Assembly (NCBI GenBank): GCA_016196565.1
Contig: JACPXK010000107.1
Location: 1 to 23,272, forward strand
From: Candidatus Omnitrophota bacterium
GTDB taxonomy: Bacteria > Omnitrophota > Omnitrophia > Omnitrophales > Aquincolibacteriaceae
Length of the DNA: 23,272 nt
Direction: 5' to 3'
Shown: positions 9,017-16,088 of the stretch, one piece after another
Position numbering within the stretch: position 1 is the stretch's first letter
How the letters are laid out: every line of letters starts with the position of its first letter
Program-made: the position numbers and the translations under genes
The notes under the pieces: generated by a model
Database searches by the model: none
The model's input: the letters and a program-made list of their open reading frames with translations, nothing else
What the model was told of the DNA's origin: nothing

Positions 9017-9388
9017 ATGGCAAAGAAGAAAAAAGTAAAACATGTCGCACGCGGAGTCGCCCACATTACGGCGAGTTTCAATAATACGATTGTGACCATT
9101 AGCGATCCGCAGGGAAATGCGATTTGCTGGTCGTCGGCGGGAGCCGCAGGTTTCAAGGGATCGAAAAAATCGACTCCTTTTGCCGCCCAAATTGCTTCCG
9201 AGCAGGCCGCCAAAAAGGCCCTCGAATTCGGCATGAAAGAAGTGGAAGTTTATATCAAAGGACCGGGCTCAGGCCGGGAATCCGCCATTCGCGCGCTTCA
9301 AGCCGCGGGACTTCAAATCAGCGCTATTCATGATATTACGCCGATTCCGCATAACGGATGCCGGCCGCCCAAGAGAAGGAGAGTTTAA
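9017..9388 (+). CDS. rpsK: 30S ribosomal protein uS11
   Basis: A platform protein near the mRNA exit and E site. It has 123 residues. The blocks [45 protein letters not shown] and [20 protein letters not shown] are textbook, and the end [18 protein letters not shown] is conserved. GAGGAGAA precedes the ATG. Ordinary in length and sequence. Confidence 0.97.
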   Translation: MAKKKKVKHVARGVAHITASFNNTIVTISDPQGNAICWSSAGAAGFKGSKKSTPFAAQIASEQAAKKALEFGMKEVEVYIKGPGSGRESAIRALQAAGLQISAIHDITPIPHNGCRPPKRRRV

Positions 9389-9391
9389 GCC

Positions 9392-10018
9392 ATGGGAAGA
9401 TACCGAGGAGCGGTTAACCGGCTGTCGCGGCGTGAAGGGGTTAATCTTTTTTTAAAATCCAGCATGCGCCGTAACGACGATAAATTCCGCGAAAGATTGT
9501 CCCAGCCTCCGGGCCAGCACGGTGCCAAACGCCAGAAGCTTTCCGACTATGGAACCCAGCTGCGTGAAAAACAGAAAATGAAAAGAATTTACGGAGTGAT
9601 GGAAAAGCAGTTCCGGGTTTTCTTTCAGCGCGCTTCGCAAAAACGCGGTGCCACCGGGGAAATTTTGATTCAGCTTCTTGAAAGACGGCTTGATAATGTG
9701 GTTTACCGGCTTACTTTTGCCGCAACCCGCCGGGAAGCGCGTCAAATGGTAAGTCATGGCCTTATTTTTGTAAACGGTCGTCCTGTGAATGTTGCTTCTT
9801 ATATTGTAAAACCGGGAGAAAAAATCACCCCGCGTCCCAAAGAAGCAAATATGAACCGTGTGAAAGCCCAGCTTGAAAAATGGCAGGACTTAACCATTCC
9901 GGATTGGCTTTCGCTGGACCGTAATACCTTAGAAGCAAAAATAGAACGCATGCCCACTAAAGGGGATGCCGCATTGCCGGTTGAAGAATCGTTGATCGTA
10001 GAGTTGTATTCAAAATAA
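9392..10018 (+). CDS. rpsD: 30S ribosomal protein uS4, zinc-free form
   Basis: A primary 16S rRNA-binding protein that, in E. coli, also represses the alpha operon. The product is 208 residues. The N-terminus MGRYRGAVNRLSRREGVNLFLK has Asn and Ser where zinc-binding S4 proteins carry the CxxC pair, and no other cysteines are seen, so this is the zinc-free form. The S4 RNA-binding domain is visible as LERRLDNVVYRLTFAATRREARQMVSHG. It starts 3 nt after rpsK. Confidence 0.97.
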   Translation: MGRYRGAVNRLSRREGVNLFLKSSMRRNDDKFRERLSQPPGQHGAKRQKLSDYGTQLREKQKMKRIYGVMEKQFRVFFQRASQKRGATGEILIQLLERRLDNVVYRLTFAATRREARQMVSHGLIFVNGRPVNVASYIVKPGEKITPRPKEANMNRVKAQLEKWQDLTIPDWLSLDRNTLEAKIERMPTKGDAALPVEESLIVELYSK

Positions 10019-10048
10019 AGTTTTAAAAAATCTCTTAGGAGGAATTCC

Positions 10049-11062
10049 ATGGGAATCCGCTGGAAAACATTTGAAATGCCGAAACGTCTTGAAGTCGAAA
10101 AGGCGACACTTACTCCCACTTACGGGAAGTTTGTGGCCGAGCCTTTTGAAAGGGGATACGGCACAACGATCGGAAACGCTCTTCGGCGCGTTTTGATTTC
10201 ATCGATTGAAGGGGCTGCCATCACCAATATTAAAATCGACGGCATGCTTCATGAATTCTCCGCCATTGACGGAGTCCTTGAAGACGGGGCTCAGATTGTG
10301 CTCAATATCAAAAGGCTCGTCCTTAAATATCACGGCAAAGGCCCGAAGAAGATTTTTATTGATACCAAAAAAGTGGGGCCTGTCACAGCGCGTGATATTC
10401 ACGCGGATGAGACGATCGAGATCATCAATCCGGATCTCGTGATTTGCACGCTCACCAAAGACATTCCGCTTAAAGTCGAGATGGAAATAGGCCGTGGGCG
10501 CGGTTATGTGCCTGCCGACCGGAATAAACAGGAAGGTTCTCCTATCGGAGTGGTGCCGGTGGATTCTATTTTCTCACCGATTACCAAGGTGAATTTCACC
10601 GTGGAAAATACCCGTGTGGGACAAATTACGGATTATGACCGTTTGATCCTTGAAGTTTGGACCAACGGGGCCATGAATCCGGAAGAGGCCCTTCTGTATG
10701 CTTCCAATATTCTTCAGCGCCATCTGGATATTTTCGTCAATTACGGCGAGCTTCCCGAAGAAGAAGAGGAAGAAGAGGAAAAACAAGATGATCATTTTAA
10801 AGAACTGATCGCAAAACCCATCAGTGAGCTTGAGCTTTCGGTGCGAAGCGCCAATTGCCTGGAAGCCGCCAATATCAAAACCATCGGTGACCTCGTTAAG
10901 AAAAGCGAAGCGGAAATGCTCAAATACAAGAATTTCGGGAAGAAATCCTTGTCGGAAATCGCGGGCATTCTGACCACCATGGGGCTTTCACTCGGCATGA
11001 ACGTGGAAGAAAAGCTTCAGGGAAAAAATAATTCGAGCGCGCCGCAGCCGGCAGCTTCTTAA
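10049..11062 (+). CDS. rpoA: RNA polymerase alpha subunit
   Basis: Alpha dimers scaffold RNA polymerase assembly, and the C-terminal domain contacts UP elements and activators. It is 337 residues long. The N-terminal domain shows the assembly block FERGYGTTIGNALRRVLISSIEGAAIT. The inter-domain linker is strongly acidic (eight Glu in a row, then KQDD). The C-terminal domain keeps the DNA-contact block LSVRSANCLEAANI, including the position of E. coli Arg265. TTAGGAGGAA at 10036-10045 is an excellent ribosome binding site. The gene is followed by a 159-nt gap filled mostly by a repeat. Confidence 0.97.
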   Translation: MGIRWKTFEMPKRLEVEKATLTPTYGKFVAEPFERGYGTTIGNALRRVLISSIEGAAITNIKIDGMLHEFSAIDGVLEDGAQIVLNIKRLVLKYHGKGPKKIFIDTKKVGPVTARDIHADETIEIINPDLVICTLTKDIPLKVEMEIGRGRGYVPADRNKQEGSPIGVVPVDSIFSPITKVNFTVENTRVGQITDYDRLILEVWTNGAMNPEEALLYASNILQRHLDIFVNYGELPEEEEEEEEKQDDHFKELIAKPISELELSVRSANCLEAANIKTIGDLVKKSEAEMLKYKNFGKKSLSEIAGILTTMGLSLGMNVEEKLQGKNNSSAPQPAAS

Positions 11063-11068
11063 CCTATA

Positions 11069-11188
11069 GCGTCATTCTGCCCTAAAGGGCTGTCCTGACT
11101 TCCCATAAACTATTTATCGAAGTCATGGGCTGAGGCCGAAGGCCGAAGAATCTCGTAAATGAGATCCTTCACTTCGTTCAGGATGACG
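11069..11188. repeat. mosaic inverted-repeat element between rpoA and rplQ
   Basis: The gap 11063-11221 contains a structured repeat. Its outer arms CGTCATTCTG (11070-11079) and CAGGATGACG (11179-11188) pair with one wobble. Inside lie GCCCT/AGGGC (11079-11090), TGACTTC/GAAGTCA (11096-11102 and 11119-11125), GGCC-GAA-GGCC (11134-11144) and GAAGAATCTC/GAGATCCTTC (11145-11154 and 11161-11170, one mismatch, loop GTAAAT). No T-run follows, so it does not look like a simple terminator. From memory, similar GTCATTCTG...CAGGATGAC repeats are dispersed in several uncultured bacterial lineages. Here the central hairpin pair appears to interrupt the left arm. Translated, it produces a false N-terminal extension of rplQ. 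Confidence 0.75.
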
Positions 11189-11221
11189 AATAATAAATTT
11201 ACCGAAGTAGATCGAGGAGAT

Positions 11222-11821
11222 ATGAGACACGGAAGATTAAGAAGAAAACTTGGAGTTAAAAGCCAGCATCGTAAGGCACTCTTACGCAATCTCGTTCAAA
11301 GCCTTGTGATTCACAAAAGGATTTTTACGACAGTTGCCAAAGCCAAAGAGGCCAGCGCTTTTGCCGATCAAATGGTGACTTTAGCCAAGCGTGGCGGACT
11401 TTCAAGTCACAGGCTTCTGATTTCGCGTCTCGGATCTCAACAGGCGGCAAAGACTTTGATCACGCAAATCGCGCCTGCCTTTAAAGACCGGCAGGGAGGC
11501 TATACCCGCGTGTTAAAAGTCGGTTTTAGGCCGGGGGACGCTGCGGATACGGCGCTTCTTGAATTTTCCACCTTTATTGAATCGCCTGAAAAGAAGAAGG
11601 CCCAAAAGCCCAAAAAAGAAGGCAAAATCAAAGAAACCGAAGCTCCTCAAAAAGTGAAAGAGAAAAAAGTCGAACATATTCACGAGGAGAAAAAGCATCC
11701 GTCTCGTGAAGAAAAGGCCGAAGCTCCCAAAAAGGCCGAGAAAAAAGAGTCCGAGAAAAAGGGCGGATTCTTAAATACCTTGCGGAAATTTCTCAAAGGC
11801 GACGAAGACAAAAAGTCCTAA
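11222..11821 (+). CDS. rplQ: 50S ribosomal protein bL17 with long charged tail
   Basis: A large-subunit protein at the tunnel exit side. I start it at the ATG at 11222, which has GAGGAGA just upstream and gives the canonical MRHGRLRRKLGVKSQHRKALLRNL. Reading open from 11159 would only translate the repeat. The bL17 core ends near residue 117 (RPGDAADTALLEFSTFIE). About 80 further residues follow, almost entirely Lys, Glu, Ala and Pro, ending GGFLNTLRKFLKGDEDKKS. Usual length is 115-130 residues, so 199 is long. The tail resembles in style the one on uS3. It ends 1 nt before the aminotransferase. Confidence 0.95.
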   Translation: MRHGRLRRKLGVKSQHRKALLRNLVQSLVIHKRIFTTVAKAKEASAFADQMVTLAKRGGLSSHRLLISRLGSQQAAKTLITQIAPAFKDRQGGYTRVLKVGFRPGDAADTALLEFSTFIESPEKKKAQKPKKEGKIKETEAPQKVKEKKVEHIHEEKKHPSREEKAEAPKKAEKKESEKKGGFLNTLRKFLKGDEDKKS

Positions 11822-11822
11822 C

Positions 11823-13049
11823 ATGGACTCTCATCCTTCCAAGGCAATTCCTCGCCGCGGCGAGGAATCCCAATCTTCCTTTACATTAGCTAAGCGTGTG
11901 CTTTCTGTCGCTCCTTCCGTAACACTTGCCATTGCCGCCAAGGCCAAAGAAATGCAGGCCCAGGGCATCAAAGTGCTTTCGCTCAGTGCGGGCGAACCCG
12001 ATTTCGATACTCCCGAATATATCAAACAAGCTGCCGTGGATGCCCTTGCGAAAGGGATGACCAAATACACGCCGGCCATCGGAACCATTGAACTTCGTAA
12101 AGCTATTGCCGCTAAACTAAAGCGCGATCAAGATCTCGATTTTCCGCCTTCACAAATTATTGTCGGTACGGGCGCCAAGCACGCCATTTTCAATGTTCTC
12201 TTCGCCCTGCTCAATCCCGGCGATGAAGTTTTAATCCCGACTCCTTTTTGGCTGAGCTACCCTGAAATGGTGACGGTGCTGGGCGGCCGTTCCACCTTTC
12301 TGAAGACAACAGAAGCAACGGATTTTAAACTCACTCCCGAGATTCTTAAAAAATCGCTTACACAAAATTCTAAAATTTTGATTCTTAATTCTCCCTCGAA
12401 TCCTACGGGCGCGGTTTATTCACGTCAGGAACTTTTAGATTTAATCTCGGTCATTAAAAATTTTCCGCAGCTTGTGATTTTGTCGGATGAAATTTATGAA
12501 AAATTGATTTTCGACGGTCAAAAACACGAATCCATCGCTTCCCTTAATACGGAAATCGCCAAACGCACGGTGATTGTCAACGGCATGAGCAAGGCTTATT
12601 CCATGACAGGATGGCGCCTTGGTTATGCGGCCTGTCCTGATAAGGGACTGGCCGAAGCTGTAGGCAGCATTCAAAGTCACTCGACTTCTAATCCTACCTC
12701 GTTTGCGCAAGCGGGGGGCGTCACTGCTTTGGAAAAAGGGGATGAGGATGCCCGTAAAATGTGCCAGGTTTTCCAAAACCGCCGCGATTTGATTTTCGGC
12801 AAAATCTCCAAAATCAAAGGCCTGAAGCCGTTTAAACCGCAAGGGGCTTTCTATTTATTCGTCAATATCGCCGGAACCGGCATTGATTCTGTGACCCTTT
12901 CCAACCGTCTGCTTGAAGAAGCCCATGTGGCTGTAGTTCCCGGCAAACCCTTTGGTAGCGATGAGCATATCCGCCTTAGCTTTGCCGCTTCCGACAATGT
13001 CCTGATCGAAGCCTCCGAACGTATCGCCTCCTGGCTCGCGAAGAAATAA
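11823..13049 (+). CDS. class I PLP-dependent aminotransferase (aspartate aminotransferase-like)
   Basis: Transfers amino groups between an amino acid and a 2-oxo acid using PLP; aspartate/2-oxoglutarate is most likely from similarity to the bacterial Ib aspartate aminotransferases. The product is 408 residues. Visible motifs are SAGEPDFDTPEYIK at 55-68, NSPSNPTGAVY at 189-199 and SDEIYEKLIFDG at 221-232. The PLP-binding lysine is K257 in NGMSKAYSMTGWRLGYA, and a C-terminal substrate-carboxylate arginine is in HIRLSF. The family core begins at about residue 22 (LAKRVLSVAPS). The first 20 residues are extra and are encoded partly by a 22-nt perfect palindrome. No other ATG, GTG or TTG lies between 11823 and the core, and no clear ribosome binding site is present. 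The exact substrate is not resolved. Confidence 0.9.
   Translation: MDSHPSKAIPRRGEESQSSFTLAKRVLSVAPSVTLAIAAKAKEMQAQGIKVLSLSAGEPDFDTPEYIKQAAVDALAKGMTKYTPAIGTIELRKAIAAKLKRDQDLDFPPSQIIVGTGAKHAIFNVLFALLNPGDEVLIPTPFWLSYPEMVTVLGGRSTFLKTTEATDFKLTPEILKKSLTQNSKILILNSPSNPTGAVYSRQELLDLISVIKNFPQLVILSDEIYEKLIFDGQKHESIASLNTEIAKRTVIVNGMSKAYSMTGWRLGYAACPDKGLAEAVGSIQSHSTSNPTSFAQAGGVTALEKGDEDARKMCQVFQNRRDLIFGKISKIKGLKPFKPQGAFYLFVNIAGTGIDSVTLSNRLLEEAHVAVVPGKPFGSDEHIRLSFAASDNVLIEASERIASWLAKK
11847..11868. repeat. 22-nt perfect palindrome inside the aminotransferase N-terminus
   Basis: The arm ATTCCTCGCCG is followed directly by its exact reverse complement CGGCGAGGAAT. It sits in frame in codons 9-16 of the aminotransferase and encodes IPRRGEE-type residues that are not part of the conserved fold. 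As RNA it would form a stable hairpin 24 nt after the start codon. Confidence 0.8.
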
Positions 13050-13108
13050 TTTCCTTGCTTCATGTTCAGAGATAAAGCCCAGCACTCGTAGCTCCGGCTT
13101 TGGAAAAG

Positions 13109-13117
13109 TGCTAACAT
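13109..13117 (+). promoter_or_regulatory. candidate extended -10 element before mfd
   Basis: TGC-TAACAT (extended -10 form TGn followed by a 4/6 match to TATAAT) ends eight bases before the GTG at 13125. Transcription would start almost at the start codon, giving a leaderless message. No convincing -35 is seen. An AGCACT/AGTGCT pair (13081-13086 and 13107-13112) overlaps it and could form a weak hairpin. Confidence 0.3.
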
Positions 13118-13124
13118 ACTCTCC

Positions 13125-15017
13125 GTGCAAATTCAAAAATTAAAAACCGGCCAAAACTTAGATCGCAATCAGCTGGTTGAAATTCTGACCGGCATGCGAT
13201 ACACCCGGCATGAATTTGTCGCCAAGCCGGGGGAATTTGCCCTCCGAGGCGGCATTTTTGACATTTATCCCATGACTTACCGCGCTCCCGTGAGGCTTGA
13301 ATTTGAAGCCGACACCATTAGCGCCATTCGTGATTTTTCTCCCGCCGAAGGCAAATCCATGACACTTTTCGATGAGCTTTACCTCATTCCCGTCACGGAA
13401 AGTTTCGAGAAAAAAATCTCCCGTTACAGCGAACGCTTTGATTCTTTTGAACCCTTAACTCAAGTCACAGACCTTGAGCCGGGGGATTATGTGGTTCATT
13501 TTCATTACGGTATCGGAAAATTCCTGGGAACAAAAACCATTCAAGTGGAAGGCAAGCGCGAAAAACATATGGCCCTTGAATATGCCAATCGGGAAATTCT
13601 TTATCTTGGAATCAAGGAACCGGTGGAGCGCTATATCGGCGGCGAGGGAACGGCACCGCGCCTCACCAAACTTAACACGAAAGAATGGGAGAAGATAAAA
13701 GCCAAAACGCGCCTTGCCATTAACCGTGTGGCCAAGGACATGATTGAGCTTCAAGCCAAACGCAAGCTTTTGCAAGGCCGCGCTTTTCCCAAAGACCAGC
13801 CTTGGCAGAAACAATTTGAAGGGGAATTTCCTTTTGAAGAAACTCCGGATCAAAATAAAGCCCTCGCGGAAGTTAAGCATGACATGGAAAGTAATCGTCC
13901 CATGGATAGACTTCTCTGCGGCGACGTGGGCTATGGAAAAACCGAGGTGGCCATGCGTGCCGCCTTCAAAGCGGTGATGGGAGGAAGGCAGGTGGCGATT
14001 TTGGTTCCGACCACGGTCTTAGCCGAACAGCATTATCTGGTTTTTAAATCGCGCCTGAAAAATTTTCCGGTGACTGTGGAAGTTTTATCGCGCTTTCGCT
14101 CGAAGAAAGAACAAACAGGGATTATTGCTTCTCTCAAAGAGGGAACTACGGATATTGTCATTGGTACGCATCGATTGGTTTCCAAAGACATCAAAATCAA
14201 AAATCTGGGACTTGTGATCATTGATGAAGAACAGCGTTTCGGTGTAAAACACAAAGAAAGATTGAAACATTTGCGGGAGCTGGTCGACGTGCTGACCCTG
14301 ACGGCGACCCCCATTCCCCGCACGCTTTACATGTCGCTTGTCGGCGTGCGCGATATGTCCGTCATCAACACCCCTCCTCAAAACCGCATGCCGATTGAAA
14401 CTTATGTGCTGGAATATGATGAAAATAGAATCCGCCAAGCCTTTGAGCGGGAACTGGCGCGCGGCGGACAAATTTACTTTGTGCATAATCGGGTCGGGTC
14501 CATTGAAAAAATCGCAGAAAATTTAAAAAAACTTCTCCCGCAAGTACGTTTTGGCGTGGCTCACGGCCAAATGCAGCCCGCAACTCTGGAACAAATCATG
14601 GGAGACTTTCTTGAAAAGAGAATTGATTGTTTGATTTCGACCAATATTATCGAATCCGGCCTCGACATTCCCAATGTGAATACCATTCTCGTGAACCGGG
14701 CCGATGCCTTTGGGCTTGCCGAGCTTTATCAGCTCCGCGGCCGCGTGGGACGATTTCAGGAAAGGCGCCAAGCCTATGCTTATTTTCTCGTGCCTAAAAA
14801 TTGGGTGATGACTCAAGACGCCGAGAAAAGGCTGGCCGCGATTGAACGCTTTACCGAACTTGGTTCCGGCTTCAAAATCGCCCTGGAAGATTTGGAAATC
14901 CGGGGTGCCGGTAATCTCCTCGGCCATGAACAAAGCGGATTCATTCATGCCGTCGGTTTTGACCTCTATTGCCGCATGCTTAAACAGGCGATTGAACAGG
15001 AGGAGAAAAGCCGCTAA
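13125..15017 (+). CDS. mfd: reduced transcription-repair coupling factor (Mfd) lacking D1a, D2/D3 and D7
   Basis: Mfd is an ATP-driven DNA translocase that removes RNA polymerase stalled at lesions and recruits UvrA. Full-length proteins are about 1100-1180 residues; this one is 630. Residues 4-90 match the UvrB-like segment (PGEFALRGGIFDIYPM). Only about 25 residues then separate YLIPV from the RNA polymerase interaction domain (LEPGDYVVHFHYGIGKFLG, 117-135), where E. coli has about 260. The motor is complete: Walker A GDVGYGKT at 266-273, PTTVLAEQH near 295, DEEQ at 367-370, TATPIPRT at 393-400, GRVGR and the TRG-type block EIRGAGNLLGHEQSG. It stops shortly after the TRG region, so D7 (about 150 residues) is absent. 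An in-frame TAG at 13089 rules out a longer N-terminus. The product should still bind polymerase and translocate but lacks the known UvrA-docking surface. It could be a paralogue of a complete Mfd elsewhere. Confidence 0.88.
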   Translation: MQIQKLKTGQNLDRNQLVEILTGMRYTRHEFVAKPGEFALRGGIFDIYPMTYRAPVRLEFEADTISAIRDFSPAEGKSMTLFDELYLIPVTESFEKKISRYSERFDSFEPLTQVTDLEPGDYVVHFHYGIGKFLGTKTIQVEGKREKHMALEYANREILYLGIKEPVERYIGGEGTAPRLTKLNTKEWEKIKAKTRLAINRVAKDMIELQAKRKLLQGRAFPKDQPWQKQFEGEFPFEETPDQNKALAEVKHDMESNRPMDRLLCGDVGYGKTEVAMRAAFKAVMGGRQVAILVPTTVLAEQHYLVFKSRLKNFPVTVEVLSRFRSKKEQTGIIASLKEGTTDIVIGTHRLVSKDIKIKNLGLVIIDEEQRFGVKHKERLKHLRELVDVLTLTATPIPRTLYMSLVGVRDMSVINTPPQNRMPIETYVLEYDENRIRQAFERELARGGQIYFVHNRVGSIEKIAENLKKLLPQVRFGVAHGQMQPATLEQIMGDFLEKRIDCLISTNIIESGLDIPNVNTILVNRADAFGLAELYQLRGRVGRFQERRQAYAYFLVPKNWVMTQDAEKRLAAIERFTELGSGFKIALEDLEIRGAGNLLGHEQSGFIHAVGFDLYCRMLKQAIEQEEKSR

Positions 15018-15037
15018 AAAGGTACCTGGTACCTTTT
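15017..15037. repeat. palindrome with arms AAAAGGTACC after mfd
   Basis: Ten-base arms AAAAGGTACC and GGTACCTTTT flank a single T at 15027. It begins at the last base of the mfd stop codon. The TTTT end would allow it to act as a bidirectional intrinsic terminator, though the loop would have to open the inner pairs. Its layout matches the palindrome at 20935-20955. Confidence 0.75.
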
Positions 15038-15038
15038 G

Positions 15039-15062
15039 AATTGGTCCGCCGGCGGGCCAATT
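15039..15062. repeat. near-perfect palindrome with CCGCCGGCGG core
   Basis: Arms AATTGGTCCGCC and GGCGGGCCAATT pair over 12 bases with one T-G wobble. It lies 1 nt after the previous palindrome. The core and the AATT ends are shared with the perfect palindrome at 18030-18053, suggesting one repeat family. Confidence 0.75.
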
Positions 15063-15080
15063 GGAGGCGATTTTGCAGGG

Positions 15081-15109
15081 TTGAAAACGAGCGCAAGCTG
15101 TGATATAAG
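15081..15109 (+). promoter_or_regulatory. candidate sigma70-type promoter for the surA-like gene
   Basis: TTGAAA at 15081-15086, a 17-base spacer and TATAAG at 15104-15109, preceded by TGA (extended -10 form). Predicted transcription start is about 15115-15117. That excludes the ATG at 15111 as a start and leaves only a few bases before the ATG at 15120. The upstream palindromes would insulate it from mfd. Confidence 0.55.
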
Positions 15110-15119
15110 AATGACTTCC

Positions 15120-16088
15120 ATGAGAAATATTTTCCTTCTTTTGCTTACGATTTCCCTTCTTCCGCCGGCCTTTGCCGAATCCCCACGGCAGCTTCTCGAC
15201 CGGGTGGTCGCGGTGGTCAATGACGAGCCCATTACTCAAAGCGAACTCGACCTTCTTTTAAGGCCGGTTTATGAACATTATCGCAAGGAATATAAAGGCG
15301 ATATGCTGGCTGAAAAACTGGATGACGCCCGTCAAAAACTCCTTAATCAATTAATTGAAGACCGGCTCGTGATTCAAGAGGCTAAGACGCGCGGCATTGA
15401 AGCGGATCCCGTAGAACTCGAAAAAGAACTCGAAGGACTTAAAGGCCGCATGCAAGGGCAAAAAAAATTGGAAGATGCTTTGAGCGAAGAAGGCCTGACC
15501 ATGACCGCGATGAAAGAACAGCTTAAAAAACAGCTCATGATCCGTAATCTCCAGGATCAGGAAATCCGCGCCAAGGTGGTGGTTTCGCCGGTTGAAATCG
15601 AAGAGTATTACACCTCGCATCCGGATGAATTCGCCGGGCAGGAGCGTTTGAAGGTGCGCTCCATTACGCTTACCAAAAATGATGAAGCGCGCGAAAAGGG
15701 GACTTTGGATGAAATGGCGAAAGCCAAAATTGAAGATCTGTACAAAAAAGTCAAGGCCGGCGCTAATTTTGAAGAGCTCGCCAAAAATTTTTCCCAGGAT
15801 TCTAATACTCAAAATGGGGGACTTTCCGATTGGGTGAGGCGCGGTGAAATGATTCCGGTCATCGACGATATTATTTTCAACCTTCCCTCCGGTCAAATTT
15901 CAGAAATCGTGGAAACTCCCATGGGGTATCATATTTTCCGCATTGAAGAAAAAGAAGAAGGAAAGAAAAAATCCCTGGAAGATGCCCGCCATGAAATCCA
16001 CCAAAAGATTTATCAGAAAGAGGCCGCCAAGCGTTTTCGTGAATGGATGCAGGAACTCAAACGAAACGCCTATATCTCCGTGCGCTGA
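15120..16088 (+). CDS. secreted parvulin-type peptidyl-prolyl isomerase, SurA-like
   Basis: A periplasmic or exported chaperone expected to assist folding of outer-membrane or secreted proteins. From the ATG at 15120 the product is 322 residues. It starts with a clear signal peptide (MRNIFLLLL core, cleavage likely after PPAFA at residue 19). A SurA N-terminal-like region follows (DRVVAVVNDEPITQSELD, then LLNQLIEDRLVIQEAKTRGI). A single PpiC/rotamase domain spans about residues 175-285 (FSQDSNTQNGGLSDWVRRGEM, ETPMGYHIFRIEE). E. coli SurA has two parvulin domains, so this is a one-domain relative, and a PrsA-like role cannot be excluded. No Shine-Dalgarno is evident, in keeping with a near-leaderless start. 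Its stop overlaps pdxA by one base (TGATG). Confidence 0.85.
   Translation: MRNIFLLLLTISLLPPAFAESPRQLLDRVVAVVNDEPITQSELDLLLRPVYEHYRKEYKGDMLAEKLDDARQKLLNQLIEDRLVIQEAKTRGIEADPVELEKELEGLKGRMQGQKKLEDALSEEGLTMTAMKEQLKKQLMIRNLQDQEIRAKVVVSPVEIEEYYTSHPDEFAGQERLKVRSITLTKNDEAREKGTLDEMAKAKIEDLYKKVKAGANFEELAKNFSQDSNTQNGGLSDWVRRGEMIPVIDDIIFNLPSGQISEIVETPMGYHIFRIEEKEEGKKKSLEDARHEIHQKIYQKEAAKRFREWMQELKRNAYISVR

Noticed and set aside
11081..11125. Intrinsic terminator between rpoA and rplQ
   Set aside because: The hairpins at GCCCT/AGGGC and TGACTTC/GAAGTCA are not followed by a T-run, and rplQ downstream has no convincing promoter of its own.
11159..11221. Longer N-terminus for bL17 starting at 11159
   Set aside because: The added residues are the translation of a repeat element; the conserved MRHGRLRRKLG start at 11222 has its own GAGGAGA ribosome binding site.
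13081..13112. Terminator after the aminotransferase formed by AGCACT and AGTGCT
   Set aside because: Only six base pairs with a 20-base loop and no T-tract; recorded only as a weak hairpin overlapping the candidate -10.
15036..15119. Longer SurA-like protein starting at TTG 15036 or ATG 15111
   Set aside because: The upstream residues are encoded by a palindrome and by the promoter region; the signal peptide begins cleanly at the ATG at 15120, downstream of the predicted transcription start.
14523..15239. Minus-strand open frame of 238 codons opposite the mfd end and the surA start
   Set aside because: Antisense to strongly supported genes, with a composition typical of a shadow frame.
16043..16087. 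Start of PdxA at 16043
   Set aside because: This would overlap the surA-like gene by 46 nt and add residues not in the family; the conserved N-terminus begins at 16088.
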